DNA of 14,899 bases from Lachnospiraceae bacterium. GTDB taxonomy: Bacteria; Bacillota_A; Clostridia; Lachnospirales; Lachnospiraceae. The position numbers were made by a program, and so were the translations under genes. The notes under the pieces are model-generated. The model saw nothing but the letters and a program-made list of their open reading frames with translations, had not been told where the DNA came from and did not search any database. Below are positions 7,223 to 14,628 of the stretch, piece by piece. The DNA lies in contig JAGZJD010000058.1 in assembly GCA_018365895.1 (NCBI GenBank), positions 1 through 14,899 on the forward strand, given 5' to 3'. Position 1 is the first letter of the stretch, and each line of letters opens with the position of its first letter.

Positions 7223-10200
7223 TTATGTCTCCAACTCATTTTCCAATAAGTCTACAGAAACTAATGTGGATACCCCTTTCTCCTGCATTGTAATCCCATA
7301 CAGCCGATCGGCAGCAGTCATAGTTCCACGCCGATGTGTAATAACAATAAACTGCGTGTTCTTCGTCAGTTTATGCAGATACTGTGCAAAACGAACTACA
7401 TTATTATCATCTAATGCCGCTTCAATTTCATCTAGAAGACAAAACGGTGACGGTTTCAGATTCTGAATTGCAAACAACAGAGAAATCGCAGTAAGAGCTT
7501 TCTCTCCACCAGACAGTTGCATCATATTCTGTAGCTTCTTTCCCGGTGGCTGAGCGATAATCCGGATACCTGCTTCCAGAATATCTTCTTCCTCCATTAA
7601 TTCCAGTGTCCCTTTTCCACCGCCAAACAACTGTTTAAATACCTGATCAAATTCTTTCTGAATCTCTGCAAAGCGCTCCTGAAACTGAGTTCTCATCGCT
7701 GCATCAAGTTCATCAATAATTGCCAGAAGCGTTTTCTCCGCTTCTACAAGGTCCTGCTGCTGCGTTTTCAAAAATTCATAACGCTCAGATACATTCTTAT
7801 AGTCTTCGATTGCATTGACATTGACTGAACCAAGTCCACGAATCTCTGTTTTCAAATTCTGGATCTGCTTTTTAATTTCTGCCAAATCTACCAACGTCTC
7901 ATCTCGCTGCTCTTTCGCACTATAATAAGTCAGTTCATATTCTTCCCACATATAATTCGTCTGTTTTTCGGAAGCTTCTTCGCATGTTTCTTTCTGATTT
8001 GTTAAACGGAAAATCTCCTTATCAAGATCTCCCATTCGCTTCTGTAAAGACTCTCTTTGCTGAAGAAATGCCTTATGTTTCTGCAAAAGCATTTCTTTTG
8101 TTTTTGTATCTTCTGCAATTGCCGCCTTAATTTCTTCAAACAGCTCTTTCGAATTACTGATCGTTTCCTCAATTTCCAGAATTTTTTGCTCTTTTGCCGT
8201 AATCTCACCGGACATGTCGTTCTTATTTCGCGTTAATTCTTCTAACGCTTCTCCCGATTTTCCAATCTCTTCTGACAGACGTTCTATATTCTCTACAAGA
8301 AATTCCAACTTCTGTTCCAAACCAGCGCAAGACAAATGAATCGTTTCGCTCTTATGCATTGCATCGCTTTCTTTCTTACGGGCCTGTTCTATTTCCTGCT
8401 GCCATATTTCAATCTGTGAAGAAATATCCCGCTCAAGAGACTCTGATATCTCAAGTTCTACCTGAATTGAATTCTGATTCTCCCGGATTTCTTTTATCTG
8501 TTGTTCCAGATCAGTTCCTTCCCGATAAATCTGATCAATTTCTCCTTTCGCAGTTACCCGTTGGCTTTTCGCCTGTTCCAGATTCATTTTCGCTGTATTT
8601 TGTTTCACATAAAATTCCTGCAGCTGATCTTTAATCTGCTCCAACATCCCATAGCTTTCGGTACGCTTTTGTTTGCTGGCATTTAATGCAGTCTCTGTTT
8701 CAACCATCTCGTCTTTTAACCGGCAAACGGTTTTCTCAAGTTCTTCAATCTCCCGCCTCCGGCTCAAGAGATTACTCGAATTCTTAAATGCACCTCCCGT
8801 CATTGCTCCGCCAGGTGTGATCAAATCTCCTTCTATCGTTACAATGCGAAGTGTCTGTCTATATTTTCTTGACAAAGCAATTCCATGATCAATGTGGTCT
8901 ACCACAACTGTTCTTCCAAGCAAATGATCCGACAGTTTCCGAAAGCGTTCTTCCACTGTTACAAGTCCATTCGCAAGACCAATCACACCTGGTTCTTTCA
9001 GCGCTTCCGGTGTCCGAAACCCTTGACTTTGCCCAATAGCTGTCAGAGGAAGAAACGTAGCTCGTCCATATTTATTCTGTTTTAAGAATCCGATCATACG
9101 TTTAGCTGTATCCTCGTTATCTGTTACAATATTCTGAATACTTCCACCGAGCGCTGTCTCAATTGCGCTTTCATAATTCTTCTGTACCTTAATGATATCT
9201 GCCACAACACCAAGAAGACCTTTCTCCTTCACACGCTGTTCCATAACACGGCGGATACTGTTCCCGTAGCCGTCATAGCGCTCTGTCATGTTTTTTAGGG
9301 AATCTAACCGTGAATGTTCTCTATGATATGCTGTCTGTCCGACACGAAGCATTTCATTTTTCTTTCCGATCTCTTCCTGAAGTTTCTGGATTTGCTGCTC
9401 TACTTTCTTTTGCTGCTCCAGAAGCTTTCGAATTGCTTCTGCAATCTCTTTCAGCTCCTCCTCATACACATGACATCTCTCATCGTGTTCACTGTCTGCA
9501 CTCTTCATCTCGATCAGCCGTTTATGAATCTCCGCACGCCTCATCTGAATTTGTCCTAGCATAGTGTCATAATGCTGAATCTTAGCTTTTGTAGAAGAAC
9601 GGTTATTTAATAGCCCGAAAATGTCGCTCTGAGCATTTTCTACTTTAGAAGAAATATCTGCAATCTGAGACTGAACCTGGATAAGCGCTTTCTTAGCCTC
9701 TTCTTCTAATATCTGTTTCTCGGAAAGTTCTCTCTTTAGTTTTTGCTTTTCTTCCGCAAACTCTTCTTTTTGCTTCTGTTTCTCCTTCATTTCACTTTGA
9801 ATTGCCTGATACCTCTGATCATAGTGTTCATCACTCATACGCACACTATGAATCTGTTCTTTCAGAAGATTGATTTGTCCTTCCAGCTGCTGCTTCAAAA
9901 GTGTTGTCTCATTCAATTGTGTCTTGGATTTCTCAATCCTGACATCCACAGCATCTGTTTCTTCTTCCATAGCCTCATATGCTGTCTTTGTCTCCTCATA
10001 ACTTCGATTTACCGCATCAAGCTCCTCTGAGGCAATCTGCAATTTCTTCTCCACCGCATCCAGCTGTTCTTTCAGCCGATCAGATTCCAGAAGAAATAGA
10101 TTAATATCATATTTCTTCAGTTCTTCTTTCTTCTTCAAATAAGCCCTTGCCGTCTCCGACTGACGTTCCAACGGTTCAATCTGACGTTCTAATTCTGAGA

Positions 10201-10783
10201 GAATATCATTGACGCGAACAAGATTTTGTTTTTCATCTTCCAGCTTCTTGATCGACATATTCTTTCTTCGTTTAAATTTCACAATACCTGCTGCTTCATC
10301 GAAAAGCTCTCTGCGTTCTTCTGGTTTTCCACTAAGAATCTTATCAATCTGCCCCTGACCAATAATGGAATATCCTTCTTTTCCAATACCGGTATCATAA
10401 AACAGCTCATTCACATCTTTCAGACGGCATGTACTTCCATTAATTAGATACTCGCTCTCTCCCGAACGATACAGCTTACGAGTTACCGTCACTTCCTTGA
10501 AATCAATCGGCAGCTGTCCGTCAGCATTGTCAAGCGTAATCGCTACCATCGCGTAGCTTAACGGCTTACGGTTCTCCGTTCCGGAGAAAATGACATCCTG
10601 CATTGTTCCTCCACGCAGCTGTTTCACTCGCTGTTCTCCAAGTACCCAACGCACAGCATCCGCCACATTACTCTTACCACTTCCGTTTGGTCCGACAATT
10701 CCGGTAATTCCATTATGAAATTCAAATACAATCTTATTGGCAAAAGACTTAAAGCCCTGCACTTCGATACTTTTTAAATACAT
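7223..10783 (-). CDS. smc: Chromosome segregation protein SMC
   Basis: Chromosome condensation ATPase, the core of the Smc-ScpA-ScpB complex that organises and helps segregate replicated DNA. Full length at 1186 aa. The N-terminal head has Walker A GPNGSGKS (31-38). Two long charged coiled-coil arms flank a glycine-rich hinge at roughly 510-670. The C-terminal head has the signature LSGGEKALTA (1090-1099) and Walker B FCLLDEIEAALDD, with the catalytic E near 1119. Its start lies 7 nt after the rnc stop, and the AGGTG ribosome site overlaps that stop region, suggesting translational coupling. No frameshift is visible. Confidence 0.98.
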   Translation of the reverse strand: MYLKSIEVQGFKSFANKIVFEFHNGITGIVGPNGSGKSNVADAVRWVLGEQRVKQLRGGTMQDVIFSGTENRKPLSYAMVAITLDNADGQLPIDFKEVTVTRKLYRSGESEYLINGSTCRLKDVNELFYDTGIGKEGYSIIGQGQIDKILSGKPEERRELFDEAAGIVKFKRRKNMSIKKLEDEKQNLVRVNDILSELERQIEPLERQSETARAYLKKKEELKKYDINLFLLESDRLKEQLDAVEKKLQIASEELDAVNRSYEETKTAYEAMEEETDAVDVRIEKSKTQLNETTLLKQQLEGQINLLKEQIHSVRMSDEHYDQRYQAIQSEMKEKQKQKEEFAEEKQKLKRELSEKQILEEEAKKALIQVQSQIADISSKVENAQSDIFGLLNNRSSTKAKIQHYDTMLGQIQMRRAEIHKRLIEMKSADSEHDERCHVYEEELKEIAEAIRKLLEQQKKVEQQIQKLQEEIGKKNEMLRVGQTAYHREHSRLDSLKNMTERYDGYGNSIRRVMEQRVKEKGLLGVVADIIKVQKNYESAIETALGGSIQNIVTDNEDTAKRMIGFLKQNKYGRATFLPLTAIGQSQGFRTPEALKEPGVIGLANGLVTVEERFRKLSDHLLGRTVVVDHIDHGIALSRKYRQTLRIVTIEGDLITPGGAMTGGAFKNSSNLLSRRREIEELEKTVCRLKDEMVETETALNASKQKRTESYGMLEQIKDQLQEFYVKQNTAKMNLEQAKSQRVTAKGEIDQIYREGTDLEQQIKEIRENQNSIQVELEISESLERDISSQIEIWQQEIEQARKKESDAMHKSETIHLSCAGLEQKLEFLVENIERLSEEIGKSGEALEELTRNKNDMSGEITAKEQKILEIEETISNSKELFEEIKAAIAEDTKTKEMLLQKHKAFLQQRESLQKRMGDLDKEIFRLTNQKETCEEASEKQTNYMWEEYELTYYSAKEQRDETLVDLAEIKKQIQNLKTEIRGLGSVNVNAIEDYKNVSERYEFLKTQQQDLVEAEKTLLAIIDELDAAMRTQFQERFAEIQKEFDQVFKQLFGGGKGTLELMEEEDILEAGIRIIAQPPGKKLQNMMQLSGGEKALTAISLLFAIQNLKPSPFCLLDEIEAALDDNNVVRFAQYLHKLTKNTQFIVITHRRGTMTAADRLYGITMQEKGVSTLVSVDLLENELET

Positions 10784-10790
10784 CCTGCAC

Positions 10791-11480
10791 CTACTTCATC
10801 TCTCTCATCTTACGAATCGCACAGTACGCTGCGGACTGTTCCGATGCTTTTTTCGTTCTTCCAGTTCCCGATCCATAACAGAGGTCTCCAATGTAGACGG
10901 CTGTCTCGAACGTCTTATCGTGATCCGGTCCCTCTTCTTTGACAAGCACATAGGACAGAGTTTCCTCATGCTCGGCCTGTACCATCTCCTGTAGGATAGT
11001 CTTGCTATCATAAAAGAGAAGTTTATTTTCCAGATCACTCAACACAAATCTGTGAATAAACTCTTTTGCACTAGCAAAACCACCATCAAGATAAATTGCT
11101 CCGATCAACGCCTCAAGTGCATCCGATGTCACAGAATCTCTCCTGCGTCCTCCCGTTGCCTCTTCGCCTTTTCCAAGCAGCAGATAAGATCCAAGCTCAA
11201 TTTCCCTTGCACAAAATGCAAGTGCTGGCTCACATACCATACTCGCTCTCGTTTTCGTCATCTCTCCCTCTGATTTCGTCTCATAGTTTAAAAAGAGATA
11301 TTCACTGGAAATCAATTCCAATACTGCATCGCCCAAAAACTCCAGACGTTCATTGCATTGATATTTTTTTAAATGCTTCTCATTCGTATAAGAGCTGTGC
11401 ATCATAGCATGTCTTAAAAGTTCAAAATCATGAAACTGATATCCGATGCGCTCTTCTAATTGTTTTAAATTACGACTCAT
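10791..11480 (-). CDS. rnc: Ribonuclease III
   Basis: Double-stranded-RNA endonuclease that processes rRNA precursors and structured mRNAs. At 229 aa it has the standard two domains. The RNase III catalytic domain carries the signature NERLEFLGDAVLE (43-55); E47, D51, D120 and E123 are the expected Mg2+ ligands. A C-terminal dsRNA-binding domain occupies about 158-226 and ends with KKASEQSAAYCAI. AAGGA lies 5 nt before the ATG. It is the first gene after a perfect hairpin that separates it from acpP and is followed directly by smc. Confidence 0.97.
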   Translation of the reverse strand: MSRNLKQLEERIGYQFHDFELLRHAMMHSSYTNEKHLKKYQCNERLEFLGDAVLELISSEYLFLNYETKSEGEMTKTRASMVCEPALAFCAREIELGSYLLLGKGEEATGGRRRDSVTSDALEALIGAIYLDGGFASAKEFIHRFVLSDLENKLLFYDSKTILQEMVQAEHEETLSYVLVKEEGPDHDKTFETAVYIGDLCYGSGTGRTKKASEQSAAYCAIRKMREMK

Positions 11481-11492
11481 AGTTTCCTTTCT

Positions 11493-11524
11493 TTAAAACG
11501 AAAAAGCCCATGTGGGCTTTTTCG
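11493..11524 (-). terminator. Hairpin terminator or attenuator between acpP and rnc
   Basis: CGAAAAAGCCCA (11499-11510) and its exact complement (11513-11524) form a perfect inverted repeat, realistically an 11-bp stem with a 4-nt loop. On the minus strand it reads GGGCTTTTTCGTTTT after the loop, as an intrinsic terminator should. It lies about 10 nt past the acpP stop and 18 nt before the rnc start. No promoter is visible between it and rnc, so rnc-smc-ftsY-ilvA would depend on readthrough or on a promoter inside acpP or plsX. Confidence 0.75.
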
Positions 11525-11534
11525 CGAACATCAT

Positions 11535-11765
11535 TTAATTTGTTGCGCTTTTAATTTTCTCAACGGCATCGCCAACTGTTACAATAGACTCTGCTTCTTC
11601 ATTCTCGATCTCAATATCAAATTCTTCTTCAATTCCCATAATAATCTGGAAAATATCAAGTGAATCTGCTCCTAAGTCATCCACAAAAGCTGACTCCTCT
11701 GTAATCTCATTCTCATCCAAGTTTAATACATCTGCAATAATTGCTCTTACTTTTTCAAATTCCAT
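11535..11765 (-). CDS. acpP: Acyl carrier protein
   Basis: Small acidic carrier for fatty acid synthesis; acyl chains ride on a 4'-phosphopantetheine arm. At 76 aa it has the usual length. The modified serine is S35 in DDLGADSLD, which matches the family motif. The residues after it ([16 protein letters not shown]) are the usual recognition helix with I/F/Q in place of the common T/V/E. AAGGA lies 10 nt before the ATG. It follows plsX by 29 nt; plsX consumes acyl-ACP, so the pair forms a lipid module. The hairpin just after it probably lifts acpP expression above that of rnc. Confidence 0.97.
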   Translation of the reverse strand: MEFEKVRAIIADVLNLDENEITEESAFVDDLGADSLDIFQIIMGIEEEFDIEIENEEAESIVTVGDAVEKIKSATN

Positions 11766-11794
11766 AACAGGTCAATCCTTTCTCTTCTATTAAT

Positions 11795-12820
11795 TTACTC
11801 TTCTGAATTTTCTGATATATTCTGCATACATTCCTGTATCTTTTCATTGATACGCTGTTCTTTGAATGTAACGCACTGAATAATAGAATTCGACACTTCC
11901 TTCGCTGTGGAACTGCCATGTGTTTTCACGACGAGACCATTCAGTCCCAAAAGCGGTGCACCGCCATATTCACTTGCATCAAATGACTTCAATGTCTTTT
12001 TCAGCGCCGGTTTCACTAATAATGCCCCGATCTTACTCCGAAGTGAAGTCATCATGCCATCTTTGATCTTCTTGATCAGTACTGCTCCCATACCCTCATA
12101 GAGTTTAAGGATCACATTGCCGACAAACGCCTCACAGACAATAACGTCTGCTGCACCGTGAGGAATCTCTCGGGCTTCAATACTTCCAATAAAATTGATA
12201 TCCGGGCAGGCTTTCAGCATCGGAAATGTCTCTTTCACAAGGGCATTTCCCTTTTCCTCTTCTGCTCCGATATTGACAATTGCAACCCTAGGATTCTTAA
12301 TTCCAACCACATGTTCCATATAAATAGAGCCCATTTTTGCAAATTGTACCAGATGGGAAGCTCTGGCATCTACATTTGCTCCGCAGTCAATAATAAGTGA
12401 TACGCCATTCTTCGTCGGAATCAGCGGCGCCAACGGCGGACGTTCCACTCCCTTCACTCTTCCTACAAGTACCTGACCGCCTACAAGGATAGCCCCTGAG
12501 CTTCCTGCTGAAACAAACGCGTCTGCTTCTTTCTTCTTGACCATCTGCATTCCGATTACAATAGAAGCTTTCTTCTTCTTCCGGATTGCCATTACCGGCG
12601 GCTCTGCCGTCTCAATCACTTCCGGAGCTTCTACAATCTCTATCTGATCCTTCGGATACGTATAGCCCGTAAGTTCCTTCTGGATTGCTTCTGTAATTCC
12701 AACCAGATAAACCTTAATGTCTTTTCTGCTTGTCACAGCAGTTACAGCTCCCTTTACAATCTCTGCCGGGGCATTATCTCCACCCATAGCATCCAGGGCA
12801 ACTCTTGTAATTTCTGACAT
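11795..12820 (-). CDS. plsX: Phosphate acyltransferase PlsX
   Basis: Peripheral membrane enzyme that transfers the acyl group from acyl-ACP to inorganic phosphate, giving acyl-phosphate for PlsY and phosphatidic acid synthesis. The start is placed at the ATG of 12818-12820, because GGGAGGA lies just upstream with about 7-nt spacing and the protein then begins MSEITRVALDAMGGDNAP, like the family. The resulting 341 aa is the usual length. A longer frame to 12904 exists, but it would run through the proposed promoter. Motifs seen are AMGGDNAP (11-18), GSSGAILVGG and IIDCGANVDARASHLVQFA. No fapR gene precedes it, unlike in Bacillus. Confidence 0.95.
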   Translation of the reverse strand: MSEITRVALDAMGGDNAPAEIVKGAVTAVTSRKDIKVYLVGITEAIQKELTGYTYPKDQIEIVEAPEVIETAEPPVMAIRKKKKASIVIGMQMVKKKEADAFVSAGSSGAILVGGQVLVGRVKGVERPPLAPLIPTKNGVSLIIDCGANVDARASHLVQFAKMGSIYMEHVVGIKNPRVAIVNIGAEEEKGNALVKETFPMLKACPDINFIGSIEAREIPHGAADVIVCEAFVGNVILKLYEGMGAVLIKKIKDGMMTSLRSKIGALLVKPALKKTLKSFDASEYGGAPLLGLNGLVVKTHGSSTAKEVSNSIIQCVTFKEQRINEKIQECMQNISENSEE

Positions 12821-12847
12821 GTAAATTCCTCCCTGCTTCCTGTCACC

Positions 12848-12860
12848 CCAGAATTTCTGG
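12848..12860. promoter_or_regulatory. Perfect 13-bp palindrome in the plsX leader
   Basis: CCAGAATTTCTGG is a perfect 6-1-6 inverted repeat between the proposed plsX promoter and its ribosome site, about 28 nt before the start codon. It could be an operator or a small mRNA hairpin. It does not resemble an operator I can name, so its role is open. Confidence 0.35.
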
Positions 12861-12875
12861 TACTGACTAAAACTA

Positions 12876-12904
12876 ATTCTACTAAACATTGCTATAAAAA
12901 GCAA
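12876..12904 (-). promoter_or_regulatory. Candidate promoter of plsX-acpP
   Basis: On the minus strand TTGCTT (12899-12904) and TAGAAT (12876-12881) are 17 bp apart. Transcription would start near 12869 and leave a leader of about 49 nt. Both boxes are partial matches. A promoter is expected here because the gene upstream runs the other way, so plsX cannot be read from rpmF. Confidence 0.55.
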
Positions 12905-12947
12905 TATTTGTTGTAAGGTTTTTATGAAAATTTATCTCATTTCTATA

Positions 12948-12983
12948 TTGACTATAGGGTTACCCTATTCTTTATAATATAAT
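12948..12983 (+). promoter_or_regulatory. MerR-type promoter/operator of the YitT-like gene
   Basis: TTGACT (12948-12953) and TATAAT (12973-12978) are separated by 19 bp, too long for good unaided use. The spacer holds a perfect 7-1-7 dyad, ATAGGGT-T-ACCCTAT (12954-12968), centred near its middle. This is the known layout of promoters activated by MerR-family regulators, which untwist a 19-20-bp spacer. A second overlapping TATAAT at 12978-12983 does not rescue the spacing. No MerR gene lies in the window, so the regulator would act in trans. Confidence 0.65.
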
Positions 12984-13008
12984 CGTACACAATAAGGAGG
13001 TAATTAAT

Positions 13009-13662
13009 TTGAAACACAAACTAAGACAGATCCTTCGAAAACTTACGGCCGGTTTATCCTGGCGCAAAATATTTCCAATTATTCTTGGCGCTGCGATCTG
13101 CTCTTTCGGAATTTATAACATTCATCAACAGACAGGAATTACGGAAGGCGGCGTAATAGGAGGAATGCTTTTGGTTCACCACTGGCTTGGCGTTTCTCCT
13201 TCTATCATCACCCCGATACTGGATCTTTCCTGCTATCTTCTCGCCTACAAATATCTTGGCGGAAGATTCATCAAAATTTCGATCTTATCAACAGCAAGCG
13301 TTTCTCTGTTTTTCAGATTATGGGAAATGTTTCCTCCGGTACTTCCGGATTTATCTGATTATCCGCTTACAGCAGCGATTGCAGGAGGTCTCTTTGTCGG
13401 AATCGGTGTTGGTCTCATTGTACGTCAGGGAGGTTCCAGCGGCGGTGATGACGCCCTTGCTCTGACAATCTCCAAACTCAGCGGATGGCGGCTTTCAAGA
13501 GCCTACCTGTTTACCGATTTACTCGTACTTGCATTGTCGCTGTCCTACATTCCATTTCAGAGAATTGCTTTTTCTGTTGTTACCGTCACACTTTCTTCCT
13601 ATCTAATTGACTGTATCCAAAACTGGCAGCCAAGGTCAATGAAAGAGCCGGAACCTATTTAA
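13009..13662 (+). CDS. YitT-like membrane protein lacking the DUF2179 domain
   Basis: Predicted integral membrane protein of 217 aa with five or six hydrophobic segments (about 20-38, 48-80, 88-104, 120-138, 166-180 and 184-202) after a basic N terminus. The stretch GLIVRQGGSSGGDD (135-148) and the early TGITEGGVIGGM (42-53) match the YitT/DUF161 membrane domain. Usual YitT proteins are near 280 aa and end in a cytosolic DUF2179 domain, which is absent here. Molecular function is not established for this family. The start is TTG, supported by AAGGAGG 8 nt upstream; no ATG occurs until residue 53. It stands alone on the plus strand between rpmF and plsX, with its own MerR-like promoter and terminator. 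Confidence 0.8.
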   Translation: MKHKLRQILRKLTAGLSWRKIFPIILGAAICSFGIYNIHQQTGITEGGVIGGMLLVHHWLGVSPSIITPILDLSCYLLAYKYLGGRFIKISILSTASVSLFFRLWEMFPPVLPDLSDYPLTAAIAGGLFVGIGVGLIVRQGGSSGGDDALALTISKLSGWRLSRAYLFTDLLVLALSLSYIPFQRIAFSVVTVTLSSYLIDCIQNWQPRSMKEPEPI

Positions 13663-13690
13663 TTTTCTCTTTTAAAAATATTTTCACAAA

Positions 13691-13751
13691 AGAATGCCTT
13701 TACACAACGGTTATCTAAAGGTTTTAACGATTGTGTAGACATTCTTTTTTT
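13691..13751 (+). terminator. Terminator of the YitT-like gene
   Basis: A long hairpin pairs AGAATG (13691-13696) and TACACAA (13701-13707) with TTGTGTA (13731-13737) and CATTCT (13740-13745), with a possible inner GTTA/TAAC. It is followed by a T run to 13751. It starts 29 nt after the stop codon. Confidence 0.8.
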
Positions 13752-13753
13752 CA

Positions 13754-13793
13754 GAAAAAAAATGAGAACTACCACTATGATAGTTCTCATTTT
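13754..13793 (-). terminator. Terminator of rpmF, possibly bidirectional
   Basis: A perfect 13-bp stem (13759-13771 with 13781-13793) has a 9-nt loop. On the minus strand the stem continues into a run of eight T. On the plus strand TTTTATCTTTT follows, so it may back up the adjacent terminator of the convergent gene. It lies 10 nt past the rpmF stop. Confidence 0.85.
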
Positions 13794-13802
13794 ATCTTTT
13801 CA

Positions 13803-13985
13803 TTAATCTTCAACGCTTACAACTTCGCGTTTGTTATAGCTTCCACAAGATTTGCAAACTCTGTGAGGCATCATTAACGCACCACATTTGCTGCATTTTA
13901 CCAGATTCATAGAGCTCATTTTCCAGTTTGCTCTTCTTTTATCTCTTCTTGCTTTGGAAGATTTATTCTTTGGACAAATTGACAT
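13803..13985 (-). CDS. rpmF: 50S ribosomal protein L32, zinc-binding form
   Basis: Large-subunit ribosomal protein of 60 aa. The basic N terminus (SSKARRDKRRANWK) is typical, and two CxxC pairs (C31/C34 and C44/C47) form the zinc ribbon of the C+ form. The ribosome site AAGGAGGTG is an essentially perfect anti-SD complement. It lies within the last codons of yceD, 8 nt before the ATG, so the two genes are tightly coupled. The gene ends 10 nt before a strong terminator. Confidence 0.97.
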   Translation of the reverse strand: MSICPKNKSSKARRDKRRANWKMSSMNLVKCSKCGALMMPHRVCKSCGSYNKREVVSVED

Positions 13986-13990
13986 GACAT

Positions 13991-14518
13991 TTACACCTCC
14001 TTAAAATTGTTGAACAAATCGCGGATAACTGACATTCTAGGGTCAAGACTCGTATCTTCACAGTCACAAGTTCCCTCATTTAGGTTTTGACCACATACAC
14101 TACAAACACCTTTACAGTCTTCGCAGCATAGAATTTTCATCGGCCATCCTATCAATATCTCATTATAGAGTAATTTGTCTACGTCAAGCTCATATCCGTC
14201 AATATAATTTGCTTCGTCTAATTCGTCTGTCGTTACGGCATCTTTGTCATCAAGATTCACATGCTTATCAATCGCAATCACAAGTGGAACTTCTGTTTCT
14301 TTCAAACATCTGTCACACGGCGCTTTTAAAATCAATTCGACATGTCCTCTGATCAGCAACTCCCGGTTCTTCAGATGTGATATCTCAAGATGCAGCGGAG
14401 TATCTATCTGAATCGGATAACCTGTTCCTTCTTTTCTGAATTCCTTCAGACCAGGCAGAACATCTTCCTTGATTGTCTTATGCTGTTCAGACAGTACACT
14501 TGATAGGTTCACTAACAT
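13991..14518 (-). CDS. yceD: YceD/DUF177 family protein
   Basis: Conserved partner of rpmF, linked in plants and bacteria to 23S rRNA accumulation; the biochemical role is not settled. The start chosen is the ATG at 14516-14518, giving 175 aa beginning MLVNLSSVLSEQ, with AGGAG 10 nt upstream. An ATG at 14537-14539 is almost at the predicted transcription start and has no ribosome site. Visible are CDRC (68-71) and a cysteine-rich tail, CCEDCKGVCSVCGQNL, followed by CDC, as in the Firmicute form; these could bind zinc. The gene is 5 nt upstream of rpmF. Confidence 0.9.
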   Translation of the reverse strand: MLVNLSSVLSEQHKTIKEDVLPGLKEFRKEGTGYPIQIDTPLHLEISHLKNRELLIRGHVELILKAPCDRCLKETEVPLVIAIDKHVNLDDKDAVTTDELDEANYIDGYELDVDKLLYNEILIGWPMKILCCEDCKGVCSVCGQNLNEGTCDCEDTSLDPRMSVIRDLFNNFKEV

Positions 14519-14548
14519 ATCTGTTACACTCCTATTCATACCTAGACT

Positions 14549-14576
14549 ATTATATCATGCAAAAAGATTTTGTCAA
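14549..14576 (-). promoter_or_regulatory. Strong promoter of yceD-rpmF
   Basis: On the minus strand TTGACA (14571-14576), a 16-bp spacer and TATAAT (14549-14554) with an upstream TG (TGATATAAT) form a consensus extended -10 promoter. Transcription would start near 14542. The -35 box overlaps the edge of an AT-rich inverted repeat at 14574-14597. The strength fits a ribosomal protein operon. Confidence 0.88.
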
Positions 14577-14620
14577 TAAATATTTTTATATTTATTGAAT
14601 TATATCTTCTTATTGAATAA
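14574..14620. repeat. AT-rich inverted and direct repeats upstream of yceD
   Basis: CAATAAATA (14574-14582) and TATTTATTG (14589-14597) form a perfect inverted repeat around TTTTTA. TTATTGAAT occurs twice in direct orientation (14592-14600 and 14610-14618), and TTATTGAATAA (14610-14620) is itself a palindrome. This could be an operator array, an UP-like element, or the remains of an ackA terminator. No GC-rich terminator is visible after ackA. Confidence 0.4.
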
Positions 14621-14628
14621 ATCTTTTC

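Noticed and set aside
8359..10447. Several plus-strand frames of 60-95 codons opposite smc
   Set aside because: They mirror coiled-coil coding sequence (Leu/Phe/Ser-rich antisense of Glu/Lys/Gln codons) and show no start signals.
12821..12890. Possible FapR operator upstream of plsX (TTAGT- and AGTACC-like pieces)
   Set aside because: The pieces do not form a convincing inverted repeat, and no fapR gene is in its usual position.
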